Shown: positions 1 through 8,996, counted from the first letter of the stretch. The stretch: 18,290 nucleotides of DNA from an uncultured Porphyromonadaceae bacterium (GCA_900548875.1 URMA01000061.1:1-18290), one strand, 5' to 3'. Notes: a model not told the origin generated them from the sequence alone. Made by a program: numbers and translations.

Positions 1-1
1 G

Positions 2-708
2 GCAGCCAGACAGGCAACCGGCAGCGCGGCAGACTTTGACGAGGAAGGAATGACCGTAGCAACCGACTATGAGAATGACAGAGAGGAAATAGAAAAACTG
101 ATGCTCCGCTTCCTTCCCCTTTATATGGAAGACCTGAGATCAGGTGCATATACACTACCGGAGCATACGGAACAGAGCCTGCGTCATCTGTTCACCATGG
201 GAGCCGTAAAGGAGTATTTCTATGAGAGAATGCCCAGCCTGGCCAATCCTCTGGGACTCGGACACAGAGCCCTTCCACTGGCCGGCAAGGTACAGAACCT
301 GCTTATCGGGGATTTCCTGAACTATCTGGCATTCAGACACGAAATATTTCTGAGTACGACTGATGAGGGCTTAAAAAAAAACTCCGTAACGAAGCAGTAG
401 CCAGCGGAGGAGGAATCGATCCGCTGGCGGGTCTGGATATAGATATCCAGAGTTTCGACATCCCGAGAATAGTTTCTGTATATCCTGACAGGTTCGGCAT
501 ACGCTGGTGGACAAAGGCATGGTTCAACAACCATGATGAAGGAGAAGCTTCGGTGGAAATAGAACGTGAACAGGCAGTTCGTTTCCTGCAGGACAACATA
601 GAGAAGGACAAATGGCTGGAAGAATATTTTCCAAGACAGATGGAAGTATATCACCATGCCATCGAGCAGACCAAGGAGCAACTGCTCAAACAGATAAACA
701 TGGTATAG
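2..708 (+). CDS. Conserved protein of a conjugative element, 5' partial, split by a -1 frameshift at an A9 run
   Basis: I do not recognise the family. The frame is open from base 2, so the gene probably starts upstream. An ATG at 50 exists, but the purine-rich GAGGAAGGA lies directly against it, too close to act as a ribosome binding site. The first frame stops at TAG 398-400. The -1 frame then continues without a stop to TAG 706-708 with convincing protein sequence (PRIVSVYPDRFGIRWWTKAW), so both parts belong to one protein, 219 aa if counted from the ATG at 50. The switch falls at nine A's (373-381). In the upstream frame this reads A AAA AAC (376-382), a classic -1 slippery heptamer. Either frameshifting is programmed, or one A was lost and the gene is broken. 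The product is charged and looks soluble, with no signal peptide or membrane segment visible. It lies 17 bases upstream of the next gene and is probably co-transcribed with it. Confidence 0.7.
376..427 (+). promoter_or_regulatory. Candidate -1 programmed frameshift signal (slippery heptamer plus hairpin)
   Basis: A AAA AAC at 376-382 is in the correct register for simultaneous -1 slippage. An SD-like GAGGG (365-369) lies 6 bases before it. A perfect 8-bp stem, CCAGCGGA (401-408) with TCCGCTGG (420-427) and an 11-base loop, begins immediately after the zero-frame TAG (398-400). The layout resembles the SD / slippery site / hairpin arrangement of dnaX and many insertion sequences. The 18-base spacer to the hairpin is longer than usual, which weakens the case. 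A simple homopolymer indel is the alternative. Confidence 0.4.
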
Positions 709-725
709 CGAAACAATGACAAGAT

Positions 726-2519
726 ATGGACGGAATCAATAGCAGACGGTTTGCGGAAATGGAGGCTCTCACGGGCAGTTATTTCCGCTGTTACCTGGTA
801 CCGGTAATGAATGAAACACAGGCTTTTCTCAACCGTAAGCAGGTGGAGGAAATGAAAGAATACTCTACCTCTGCCAGCGGTATTCTCAGTATGATGGCGA
901 CTGCGGGACAACCTTTAGGAGACCCGTACCAGACACTCAAACTGACGGGCGAATGGAACTCAAAGACTACGGAAGAGTATATAGGAATGTGTAAGGAACG
1001 CATTCTGGACTCGGATGATATCCAGCGTGACCTGGCCTGTATGGCCGGGCAGTGGCGCGAAACCGTAGTGGCTGAAATAGGACGTGAGCGTTATGATGCC
1101 CTTTCGGAAAAACTGGGATGCGACCTGGCATATGCCTATCTGGATTACCGGTTGGACCGGCTGATGGTGGACAAACTGGTGAATGACCGGATACCCAAGT
1201 CATCGGCCGAGTACATTATCCGAAAGGCCGGACAATCGAGTCTGCTGGGACTGGCACAGACACTGGGACGTTCGCCACTGGCAGAAGAGATTGAATCACG
1301 CAGCGAGGCAGCCTATCATCCCAGTACGCTGGAAAAAGGTGCCGGAAATGTACTGGGCGCTTCGGCAGATGCCATTATGCTGGGAGGTGCCGGATCGTGG
1401 GCTTCGCTTGCCAGATTCGTAGGTGTGGATGTGGCACTGACTGCTGCAGCTGACAGTCTTGTGCCAGAAACACCACGGGAACAATCCGTAGAGGAATGTA
1501 TCAGCAAAGGTGTGTTCGGAAAAGAGAACAATGTATTTGATATGTTCCGCAAAGAAGCGACCATGATTCCAGCCAAGGATAATAAACTTATTGCCCAAGT
1601 CAACGGACAGCTGAGAAACAAAATACCTGTCATCAATTTCAGTTTTATGGATTGGAGCAAGAAAGAAAATGAAAAGCCGGCATGGATGAAGAACTACAGT
1701 ATGCCGGGAAAAGAACGCAAAGAGCAGTACAAAGATGTTCCGCTGGTAGTAGCTCCCGGATATGAGGATGCCTATCTGAAAGAACAGGAAATGCTGAAGG
1801 ACAACACGGAAAGCGAAGTAAGGGAACAGACAATGAAAAATACGGAAACACCGACAAGCGGATATAACGGACAAAATGTGAAAAACGACGAAGCTGCCGT
1901 CGGTACGCGGGAAGAAACGGAAGAACAAGCGGAACATACCAATACAAACGGCTGGGACGGGCTTTTGCGCTCATTCGGTCTTGACGGAATGGGAAAAGTG
2001 GCCGGTAACCTGGGTTATATCATAGCCATGCTGCCGGATATGCTGCTGGGGCTCTTTACGGGCAAGACGAAATCCCTCGGACTGAAGGACAACCTTTTGC
2101 CGATAGCCAGTATCGTAGCAGGACTGTTTGTCCGGAATCCGCTGCTGAAGATGCTCCTTGTCGGTCTGGGCGGCGCAAACCTGCTGAACAAGGCGGGACA
2201 CGAGGCTTTGGGGCGACCCATGCCGTCCGCTGCCGAACAGACGGAGAACCAGTACCGCCGTTATCCCGATGAACCGCTCAATCCCCGTATTGTGAACCCG
2301 GTACTGCAAGGCAGTACGCTCATCGCCACGATAGACCGTGTGCCTTGTACCATCCAGCTCACGCCGACCGTCGCGGAGGCTTACCGTGCAGGGGCATTGC
2401 CGCTGAACACGCTGGCGAACGCCGTGCTTGCCAAGAGCGACCAGTTGCGCCATATCGCTTCGCAGAATTACGATGACGGACAGCGGGAAACGGTCGTGCG
2501 TACACGGGGCATCCAATAA
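726..2519 (+). CDS. Hypothetical 597-aa protein with hydrophobic segments, conjugative-element backbone
   Basis: I do not recognise a named family. A stop lies just upstream in this frame (TGA 717-719), and ATG 726 is the first start. No Shine-Dalgarno is evident. The N-terminal part (about residues 1-200) is charged and helical-looking. A glycine/alanine-rich hydrophobic patch follows at about 205-245. Residues 300-420 form a low-complexity, Lys/Glu-rich and probably unstructured linker. Residues 430-490 hold two hydrophobic stretches (one around IIAMLPDMLLGLF, the next around PIASIVAGLF and LLKMLLVGLGGANLL) that could insert in the membrane. The C-terminus (about 515-597) is soluble and ends near RTRGIQ. 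The gene sits between the frameshifted gene and the ArdC/MutS-like gene, with short gaps consistent with one operon. A role in mating or DNA processing is inferred from position only. Confidence 0.8.
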   Translation: MDGINSRRFAEMEALTGSYFRCYLVPVMNETQAFLNRKQVEEMKEYSTSASGILSMMATAGQPLGDPYQTLKLTGEWNSKTTEEYIGMCKERILDSDDIQRDLACMAGQWRETVVAEIGRERYDALSEKLGCDLAYAYLDYRLDRLMVDKLVNDRIPKSSAEYIIRKAGQSSLLGLAQTLGRSPLAEEIESRSEAAYHPSTLEKGAGNVLGASADAIMLGGAGSWASLARFVGVDVALTAAADSLVPETPREQSVEECISKGVFGKENNVFDMFRKEATMIPAKDNKLIAQVNGQLRNKIPVINFSFMDWSKKENEKPAWMKNYSMPGKERKEQYKDVPLVVAPGYEDAYLKEQEMLKDNTESEVREQTMKNTETPTSGYNGQNVKNDEAAVGTREETEEQAEHTNTNGWDGLLRSFGLDGMGKVAGNLGYIIAMLPDMLLGLFTGKTKSLGLKDNLLPIASIVAGLFVRNPLLKMLLVGLGGANLLNKAGHEALGRPMPSAAEQTENQYRRYPDEPLNPRIVNPVLQGSTLIATIDRVPCTIQLTPTVAEAYRAGALPLNTLANAVLAKSDQLRHIASQNYDDGQRETVVRTRGIQ

Positions 2520-2546
2520 TTCCATGAACAATAAAAGCATGATGAT

Positions 2547-4808
2547 ATGAAAGAAAAGTCGCAAATCGAGAAGAAAGCCGAGGCAAGGCAGGCGGAACTG
2601 CTGTCTGCCGCACTGAGCGGGGCGTCGAACGCTGGCGGCCATTGGCTCAACGTATCGGGCAAGGGATTTCCCCGGCTCTATCCGCAAGGGGTCTCGGCCA
2701 GCCCGTTCAATGCCCTCTTTATGGCCTTGCATTCGGACAATAACGGATGCAAGACCAACCTGTTCACGCTTTACAGTGAAACCAAGGTACGGGGTGCTGC
2801 GGTGCGGGAGCATGAGCAGGGCGTACCGTTCCTGTTCTATAACTGGAACAAGTATGTCAACCGGAACAATCCGGATGAGACCATCGACCGTACCGCCTAT
2901 CTCCAATTGGACGAAGAGCATAAGGCACAGTTCAAGGGTGTCCACAACCGGGAGATCCGCACGCTTTTCAATATCGACCAGACGACGTTGCCCTACGTTG
3001 ACAAGCCGGCTTACGAGGATGCGGTAAAGCAGGATGGCAGTGTTCAGGAAAGAGGATATACCGAGGCGGACAACCGCAGGTTGCGCACCCGGTTCAACGA
3101 CTTTCTATTGAAGATGCGGGACAACCTCGTTCCCGTGCGCTCGGACGGTAGCGGAGTTCCTCATTACGAGACGGACAAAGATGCGGTCTATATGCCGCGT
3201 CAAAAGGATTTTGAACATTACCACGATTATATGCAGGAAGCCTTGCGGCAGATCGTGAGTGCTACGGGGCATCAACAGCGGCTCGCCCGTGAAGGCATGG
3301 TCATGAAGAACGGCGTGGCCCCGTCGGAGGATGCGGTAAAATATGAAAGGTTGGTCGTGGAACTGGCTTCGGGTATCAAAATGCTGGAACTGGGACTGCC
3401 CGCCCGTCTGTCCGATGCAAGCCTGAAGACGGTGGATTACTGGTGCCGGGAGTTCAAGGAAAATCCGTGTATGATGGACGCTCTCGAAAGCGACGTGAAC
3501 AATGCGCTTGATGTTATCCGAAAAGCGGAACGGGGCGAGAAAATTGAGTACGCCACCCTGCGAAACAGACGGCAGACCACGACCATGCAGGAACAGATGC
3601 ACAAGCATTACTTTGTGGCGAATGAAATCCGCCAGCACCCGGACAAGGCGGCGAAAAGCATCGTCCTCGTCATAGACCGGGAGGCAAAATCGGCAGATGT
3701 CATTTTGCCGGCAGGAGCTTCGACCGAGGCGAACAACGAGATTCCCGGCATGAACAAGGGACGTATCGAACGGGCATTGCAGAAAGAGGGTATCGAGCAG
3801 GTGCGTTTCTATAATACTGACGGTGCATTGGGCTACAGACCCGATGACAGCTATTTCAATGAAAAAATGGTGACACTGGCCCGGTTAAGGAACTACACGT
3901 TGGAAAAGCTCTCCACGCTGGACGTGTCGGAGGCGGTCAGACGGGCGAATGAGGTCGGGTTCGATGCCGTGCAGATGATTCAGGACGACAAGAACCGTTG
4001 GGCACTCTATATCAAGCCGGAAAACAAGGAGGGGTACAGCGTCTATCCCGATAAGGAGGATGTGAACCGTTTTTTCTCCACGCTCAAGCAGGCGATGGAC
4101 AACATCGACAAGGTACGGATGGAGCTGGCGCACAAGTATTATGCACTGGCGGAGGTCAAGCCCGACCTGAAAGTGGATTTGTTCGGCAGCGATACGCCGG
4201 AGATTGACCTGAACCGTATTCAGCGTGTTGCCATCTTCAAGACCAGGCAGGATGGAATCCAGTGTGTGGCAACCATCGACGGACAAAAGCTGCAGCCCCG
4301 CAGCGTCACTCCACAGCAGTGGCAACGGATGTGGGTGGCGGAAGACCGGGACGGCTACAAGCGGCATTTGGCGGCCACGCTGTTTGCCGATGTGCTGCAA
4401 AAGGGACAATCCGTCGGGGAACAGAAAGCGGAAGAGCAGGTACGGCAACAGAATGAGACGGTGCCGGAAAATCGGTCGGAAGAGACGAATGATGAAAATA
4501 TGTCTCCGAAACGGCAGTTTTGGGACAACCTCAAGGAAAAGCATCCCGACGCCCTGTATCTGATTCGTGCAGGAGAAGTGTACCGGCTTTATAATGAGGA
4601 TGCGGCAAAGGGAGCAAAAATACTGGGAATTACGGTCAAGGAATATCCGGAACATGGATTTTCGACTTTCGCAGAGTTCCCAAGGACGCAACTGGACAGC
4701 TATCTGCCCAAACTTGTCCGTGCCGGTGAGCGTGTCGCCATCAGTGAGATAGAGCTACAGGATAAACGGCAGGACGAGCAGGAAACACATAGGGGTATTC
4801 ATAGATAA
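2547..4808 (+). CDS. ArdC N-domain-like protein with C-terminal MutS domain-I-like module
   Basis: The protein has 753 aa. Residues about 30-130 resemble the ssDNA-binding N-terminal domain of ArdC anti-restriction proteins: a FNALFMALHS segment, then VREHEQGVPFLFYNWNKY, matching the ArdC pattern of an N-A-L helix followed by a 'G..V...E.G.P..FY' strand. No HExxH zincin motif follows, unlike the gene at 7263. The middle (about 370-630) is a long region of the kind seen in large Bacteroidales element proteins. A Glu/Gln-rich linker lies near 630-655. From residue 658 the sequence FWDNLKEKHPDALYLIRAGE, through an ILGIT segment, to YLPKLVRAGERVAI closely follows the N-terminal mismatch-recognition domain I of MutS, but no MutS clamp or ATPase domain is present. 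The likely role is nucleic-acid binding during transfer. Its stop is 12 bases before the next ATG. Confidence 0.8.
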   Translation: MKEKSQIEKKAEARQAELLSAALSGASNAGGHWLNVSGKGFPRLYPQGVSASPFNALFMALHSDNNGCKTNLFTLYSETKVRGAAVREHEQGVPFLFYNWNKYVNRNNPDETIDRTAYLQLDEEHKAQFKGVHNREIRTLFNIDQTTLPYVDKPAYEDAVKQDGSVQERGYTEADNRRLRTRFNDFLLKMRDNLVPVRSDGSGVPHYETDKDAVYMPRQKDFEHYHDYMQEALRQIVSATGHQQRLAREGMVMKNGVAPSEDAVKYERLVVELASGIKMLELGLPARLSDASLKTVDYWCREFKENPCMMDALESDVNNALDVIRKAERGEKIEYATLRNRRQTTTMQEQMHKHYFVANEIRQHPDKAAKSIVLVIDREAKSADVILPAGASTEANNEIPGMNKGRIERALQKEGIEQVRFYNTDGALGYRPDDSYFNEKMVTLARLRNYTLEKLSTLDVSEAVRRANEVGFDAVQMIQDDKNRWALYIKPENKEGYSVYPDKEDVNRFFSTLKQAMDNIDKVRMELAHKYYALAEVKPDLKVDLFGSDTPEIDLNRIQRVAIFKTRQDGIQCVATIDGQKLQPRSVTPQQWQRMWVAEDRDGYKRHLAATLFADVLQKGQSVGEQKAEEQVRQQNETVPENRSEETNDENMSPKRQFWDNLKEKHPDALYLIRAGEVYRLYNEDAAKGAKILGITVKEYPEHGFSTFAEFPRTQLDSYLPKLVRAGERVAISEIELQDKRQDEQETHRGIHR

Positions 4809-4820
4809 GGAGTGACGATT

Positions 4821-6377
4821 ATGAGCAAGAATCAGGAATATGCACTGCAATACGCGGATTATGCGATGGCACAGATGCGCAGGTATGGCATTCCGGCTTC
4901 CGTCACATTGGCGCAAGGCATACTGGAAAGCAGCAACGGACAGAGCCGTCTGGCGAGGAACGAGAACAACCATTTCGGCATCAAGGCGACACCCTCGTGG
5001 ATTGCCGGAGGCGGCAAATACGGAATCTACACCGATGATAAGCCGAATGAAAAGTTCTGCAGCTATGACAGCGTGGGTGATTCATACGAGCATCACTCCC
5101 GCTTTTTGAAGGAGAACAGCCGCTATGCCGGTTGCTTCAAACTCTCCCCGGACGATTACAAGGGCTGGGCACAAAGCATTGAGAAAGCCGGTTACGCCAC
5201 AGGCGGCAAGTATGCCGAGAACCTGCAAAAAATCATTGAGCAGAACGGCTTGCAGAAGTATGACAGGCAGGTGATGCAGGAGATGGCGTCACAAGGCAGG
5301 CAGTTCGGGGTAGAACACAATCCGCTCCAGACCTCCGAAGGTGCGGAACATGGAACGGGGTATTCGTTCCCGGTGGAACGGGAGGAATTTCTGTTCATTA
5401 CCTCTCCGTTCGGAACACGGCAAGACCCGTTGGACGGCACAAAGCAACAGATGCACAAGGGCGTGGATATACGTTGCAAAGGCGATGCGGTACTGGCTAC
5501 GGAGAACGGCGGCAAGGTCGTGGCGGTAAACCAGAACAAGAATACGCCCGGCGGCAAGTCGCTGACGGTGGAATATGCCCGGACGGACGGCAGCAAGGTA
5601 CAATGTACCTATATGCACCTCAAGGAGATTTCCGTCAAGGTCGGCGATACGGTACAGGCCGGCGGACGGCTCGGCACATCGGGCAATACGGGAACACGGA
5701 CGACCGGGGAACATCTGCATTTCGGTGTGAAGAATATCTATGCCGACGGGACGAAACGGGATATAGACCCTGCGGCGTATCTGGCTGAAATCGCACAGAA
5801 AGGACATATCAAATTGCAAATGCTGCACAACGGGAATGACCTGCTCGCCAAATACAAGGCGGCGGAAGATACCGTGCCTGAAAAGAACCTTTCGCCCGAC
5901 GGATGGATGAAAAAACTCCTTTCGTCGGAGGATAGCGGTGTGGGAATGTCGGGATGCAACGACCCGATTGTGGAGATGGCGATGACCGCTTTCGCCTCCC
6001 TGATGCTGCTGGCCACACAGATTGACAACCGGAACGAAGAGGAACAGAAGGCGATGATATCCACCGCGATGGATCTTCGTACCATCGACCTGAAGCCGTT
6101 GTTGCCGAATATGAAGAACTGCGACCTGACTATCGGCGAGAACGGCAAGGCCATTCTGAAAGCGGACAATGGGGAACTGCGTGTCTCGCGGGAGCTGACC
6201 GCTTCCGAGCTGAACCGGTTGTCTGCCACGTTGAACAACGGCACACTCACGGAAGAGACCAAACGGATGCGTGTAACCGGTATGCTGAATACGGTTATCC
6301 TGTCGGAAGCGGCCTCACAGAATTTCGAGCAAGAGATGTCCCGGCAACAGGGACAGACGGAAAACCTGCGAAGATAA
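4821..6377 (+). CDS. Bifunctional peptidoglycan hydrolase: N-terminal glucosaminidase plus M23 endopeptidase
   Basis: The protein has 518 aa. ATG 4821 is preferred over the in-frame GTG 4812 because AAGGAG (4807-4812) is correctly spaced for it. Residues about 5-155 form a FlgJ/LytG-type glucosaminidase domain, with ASVTLAQGILESSNGQS carrying the probable catalytic Glu36 and downstream NNHFGIK. Residues about 190-330 form an M23/LytM metallopeptidase domain with the zinc motifs HxxxD (H212, D216) and HxH (H298, H300). The C-terminal 190 residues are helical and unassigned. No signal peptide is apparent, so export would need the transfer machinery or another route. Such enzymes cut both glycan strands and peptide crosslinks and are known in conjugative systems, where they open the wall locally for the mating channel. 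The gene is tightly packed between the ArdC/MutS-like gene and a small membrane-protein gene. Confidence 0.88.
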   Translation: MSKNQEYALQYADYAMAQMRRYGIPASVTLAQGILESSNGQSRLARNENNHFGIKATPSWIAGGGKYGIYTDDKPNEKFCSYDSVGDSYEHHSRFLKENSRYAGCFKLSPDDYKGWAQSIEKAGYATGGKYAENLQKIIEQNGLQKYDRQVMQEMASQGRQFGVEHNPLQTSEGAEHGTGYSFPVEREEFLFITSPFGTRQDPLDGTKQQMHKGVDIRCKGDAVLATENGGKVVAVNQNKNTPGGKSLTVEYARTDGSKVQCTYMHLKEISVKVGDTVQAGGRLGTSGNTGTRTTGEHLHFGVKNIYADGTKRDIDPAAYLAEIAQKGHIKLQMLHNGNDLLAKYKAAEDTVPEKNLSPDGWMKKLLSSEDSGVGMSGCNDPIVEMAMTAFASLMLLATQIDNRNEEEQKAMISTAMDLRTIDLKPLLPNMKNCDLTIGENGKAILKADNGELRVSRELTASELNRLSATLNNGTLTEETKRMRVTGMLNTVILSEAASQNFEQEMSRQQGQTENLRR

Positions 6378-6389
6378 AGGCATGGCGAT

Positions 6390-6566
6390 ATGGTAAAATG
6401 CGTGATGATACAGCTATGCAAATGTCTGGCGGGAGTCTCCATCCTTGCGTTGCACGTCCGGTTCTGCTACCTGCTGTTGGGGTGGATCGGGACGCTCGTT
6501 GTCGTGGGCGTGCAATTAGCCATCGCCGGATGGATGGTCTGGGCGATGATACGTGCGCCTGACTGA
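6390..6566 (+). CDS. Small hydrophobic membrane protein, 58 aa
   Basis: This short ORF starts at ATG 6390, 12 bases after the hydrolase stop, with AAAGG (6376-6380) at suitable spacing. It ends at TGA 6564-6566. The sequence begins MVKCVMIQLCKCLAGVSILA, continues through LLLGWIGTLVVVGVQ, and ends WAMIRAPD. Two hydrophobic stretches (about residues 10-20 and 27-52) predict one or two membrane passes, and there are several cysteines near the N-terminus (C4, C10, C12). It lies next to a wall hydrolase that lacks a signal peptide. A holin-like, anchoring or immunity role is possible but is inference only. No family is recognised. Confidence 0.6.
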   Translation: MVKCVMIQLCKCLAGVSILALHVRFCYLLLGWIGTLVVVGVQLAIAGWMVWAMIRAPD

Positions 6567-6648
6567 CCGTACCCTCCAACAGTTCAACATCAATCAACCC
6601 ATGTATCACTTGTCGGATGATCCATGTATCATTAAAGACAAAAAACAG

Positions 6649-7257
6649 ATGATTAAATGTAATGTTACGGTATGCGGCGTTATCGGCCGCGATGCGTCGG
6701 TTCGCAAGAACAGAGAGGAAAAGGAGTTTATGGCATTTCCGCTCCGGGTACAGATTCCGGCAACGGGTGGACGGCATACTATCGAGGTGGATGTCCGCAA
6801 GGAGTGCAGTCAGGAAGAAGCCACCGGTTATCGGAACGGCTCCCGTGTGGAAGTGAGGGGTACGATGTATCTCAAACGCCGGGGTGACAAGCTCTATTTC
6901 AACCTGTTCGCCGATGAAATCTGCAATGCCGCTACGGATGATGCGGATTGCGTCAAGGGTGAGCTGGCATTTCGTGGTAAAGTCGGCCAGAATATCGAGG
7001 AGAAAAGGGATAAGAAAGACCAGCCTTATACGGTGTTCTCGGCGTTCAGTGCGGAGAAGGTCGATGACGGCTTCGAATACCAGTGGGTGCGCTTCTTCTG
7101 TTTCGGCAAGGAGCGCGATGCGTGGCTACAGCCGGGTATAAAGGTGGATGCCATAGGTGAAATGAACCTGTCGGCACATAACGGGAAAATCAATCTTTCC
7201 TGCAAGGTGGAGGAACTGACGCAATATGTGGCGGATTCGTCTAACTATAATCAGTAA
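6649..7257 (+). CDS. Tandem OB-fold, SSB-like ssDNA-binding protein
   Basis: Two similar segments resemble single-stranded DNA-binding OB-folds. The first (about residues 1-100) begins MIKCNVTVCGVIGRDASVRK and contains FMAFPLRVQI and GSRVEVRGTMYLK. The second (about 105-195) begins GELAFRGKVGQNIEEKRDKK and contains YTVFSAFS, WVRFFCFG and GIKVDAIGEMNLS. The pattern 'G.vg.d.......k...F.a.......w..f..fg......g..v...G.l' is typical of SSB family proteins. ATG 6649 is chosen because the SSB-like pattern begins there, giving 202 aa. In-frame ATGs at 6601 and 6553 would add an unrelated N-terminus, and the latter would overlap the 58-aa gene. No clear SD precedes any of them. The likely role is coating the transferred strand during conjugation. 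The stop is 5 bases before the next ATG. Confidence 0.75.
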   Translation: MIKCNVTVCGVIGRDASVRKNREEKEFMAFPLRVQIPATGGRHTIEVDVRKECSQEEATGYRNGSRVEVRGTMYLKRRGDKLYFNLFADEICNAATDDADCVKGELAFRGKVGQNIEEKRDKKDQPYTVFSAFSAEKVDDGFEYQWVRFFCFGKERDAWLQPGIKVDAIGEMNLSAHNGKINLSCKVEELTQYVADSSNYNQ

Positions 7258-7262
7258 GTAAT

Positions 7263-8951
7263 ATGGCCGGTTACAGAAAGAAGAATGCCGACGGACCGAA
7301 CAGCGAGGACAAGGCTCTCGACCTGTTCGCCGAAATGATGATCGAGAAAATCGAGGGCATTCAAAAGGACTGGAAAAAGCCTTGGTTTACCGAGGGTGCG
7401 TTGCAGTGGCCTCGCAACCTTCACGGGCGCGAGTACAACGGGATGAATGCTTTTATGCTGCTTTTGCACTGCGAGAAAGAAGGGTACAAGATTCCCCGTT
7501 TCTGCACCTTCGATTGTGTTCAGAAGCTCAATAAGTCCGGCAAGGATGGAGAGGAACTGCCGCGTGTCTCCGTGCTTCGTGGCGAGAAGTCCTTTCCGGT
7601 CATGCTCACCACGTTCACTTGTATCCATAAGGAGACCAAGGAGAAAATCAAGTATGACGATTACAAGAAACTCTCCGATGACGAAAAGGAACAGTACAAT
7701 GTTTATCCGAAGATGCAGGTTTTCAGGGTCTTCAATGTTGCGCAGACCAATTTGCAGGAAGCGCGACCGGAGCTGTGGCAAAAACTGGAGCAGGAAAATT
7801 CGCGTCCGGCAATCGAGGAGGGCGAGCATTACAGTTTTGCCCCAGTCGATACGATGATAAGGGATAACCTGTGGATTTGTCCGATTACGCCGAAATATCA
7901 GAATGACGCCTACTATTCCATCACGAAGAATGAAATCATCGTGCCGGAAAAGGAACAGTTCAGATCGGGAGAATCGTTTTACGGGACACTGTTCCATGAG
8001 ATGACGCACTCGACCGGTGCGGAGGGTGTTCTCGATCGGTTCAAGCCGACTACCTTCGGTTCTCCTGAATATGCCCGTGAGGAACTGGTGGCAGAGTTAG
8101 GTAGCGCACTGGTCGCACAGCGTTACGGCATGACCAAGCATATCAAGGAAGAAAGTTGTGCATACCTCAAAGGATGGCTCGATGAGCTGAAGGAATCGCC
8201 GCAATTCATCAAGACAACGCTCCTGGACGTGAAAAGGGCAACCTCGATAATTACCCAGAAGGTGGATAAGATAGCGCAAGAACTGGAACAAAATGTCGGC
8301 GAGAAGCAGGAAAACGGAGCGGCGGCAAAGGAGAAGACATTTTATTCCTCTGTCGCGTATCTCCAATTTTCGGATGACACGAGGCCGCTTGACGAACTCC
8401 GGGAGAAAGGCGATTGCGAGGGATTGCTGACGCTTGCCAAGGAGTATTACGACGGCAACGGCATCAACGAACAGCATACTTATTTATCAGCCACGAACAA
8501 CAAGGGTGACAGCCTAATTGCCGAGGATGAGAATTTCGCTGTCGTGTACAACGGGAGTGTCGGGGGAACCTACGAGGTGATGTTGAAATTCACGGAGCAG
8601 GAAATTCGCGACCATATCCGGCGTTACGGTGTCGATATTGCCGGAGAGACGATAAAAGAGGTTGCCAGGGAGATGGCGGCGGAACAGTTCTCCGCTTTGG
8701 CGCATCAAAAGATTCCGGCCTTCGAGATGCCGAACGGCGACGTGCTGTATGTCGAATATAACAAGGACTCCGATATGCTTGATGTCGGGCAGCCCACCAA
8801 TGCCGGGCTGGTCGCGCAGCATCGTTTCCCTTACGACCACAATATCGGGTTGGATGCCAACCTGCAAGCCGTGAACGAGAAGCTGAACGAACTGGAAGAG
8901 TATCGGGCAGAGCTACAAGAGGCTGAATACAGCGTCGGTATGCGCCGGTAA
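7263..8951 (+). CDS. ArdC-like anti-restriction protein with zincin metallopeptidase domain
   Basis: The protein has 562 aa. Residues about 15-150 match the ArdC N-terminal ssDNA-binding domain (the segment around KDWKKPWF, then REYNGMNAFMLLLHCEKEGY, then LRGEKSFPVML). Residues about 160-320 form the zincin-like domain: zinc-binding HEMTH (245-249) in the context LFHEMTHSTGAEG, with downstream acidic residues in EELVAELGSALVA (273-285) as the probable third ligand. Residues about 365-562 form an extra C-terminal region of the large polyvalent-protein type, not required in plain ArdC. ArdC proteins enter the recipient with conjugating DNA and protect it from restriction. Plasmid ArdC is about 300 aa, so this is an extended form. 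It is the last gene of the plus-strand backbone operon and is followed by a strong terminator. Confidence 0.88.
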   Translation: MAGYRKKNADGPNSEDKALDLFAEMMIEKIEGIQKDWKKPWFTEGALQWPRNLHGREYNGMNAFMLLLHCEKEGYKIPRFCTFDCVQKLNKSGKDGEELPRVSVLRGEKSFPVMLTTFTCIHKETKEKIKYDDYKKLSDDEKEQYNVYPKMQVFRVFNVAQTNLQEARPELWQKLEQENSRPAIEEGEHYSFAPVDTMIRDNLWICPITPKYQNDAYYSITKNEIIVPEKEQFRSGESFYGTLFHEMTHSTGAEGVLDRFKPTTFGSPEYAREELVAELGSALVAQRYGMTKHIKEESCAYLKGWLDELKESPQFIKTTLLDVKRATSIITQKVDKIAQELEQNVGEKQENGAAAKEKTFYSSVAYLQFSDDTRPLDELREKGDCEGLLTLAKEYYDGNGINEQHTYLSATNNKGDSLIAEDENFAVVYNGSVGGTYEVMLKFTEQEIRDHIRRYGVDIAGETIKEVAREMAAEQFSALAHQKIPAFEMPNGDVLYVEYNKDSDMLDVGQPTNAGLVAQHRFPYDHNIGLDANLQAVNEKLNELEEYRAELQEAEYSVGMRR

Positions 8952-8962
8952 GGATGGAAAGA

Positions 8963-8996
8963 AAAAGATGCGGAACCGGTTGGCTCCGCATCTTTT
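8963..8996. terminator. Bidirectional intrinsic terminator between convergent operons
   Basis: A perfect 12-bp inverted repeat, AAAAGATGCGGA (8963-8974) with TCCGCATCTTTT (8985-8996), has a 10-base loop. The arms place T-runs on both strands, with further T-rich sequence to about 9017. It lies between the plus-strand ArdC-like gene (ends 8951) and the minus-strand gene ending at 9012, so it can terminate both. Confidence 0.9.

Noticed and set aside
1971..2945. A 324-codon minus-strand open frame
   Set aside because: It spans the junction of two well-supported plus-strand genes, and its sequence is low in protein-like pattern.
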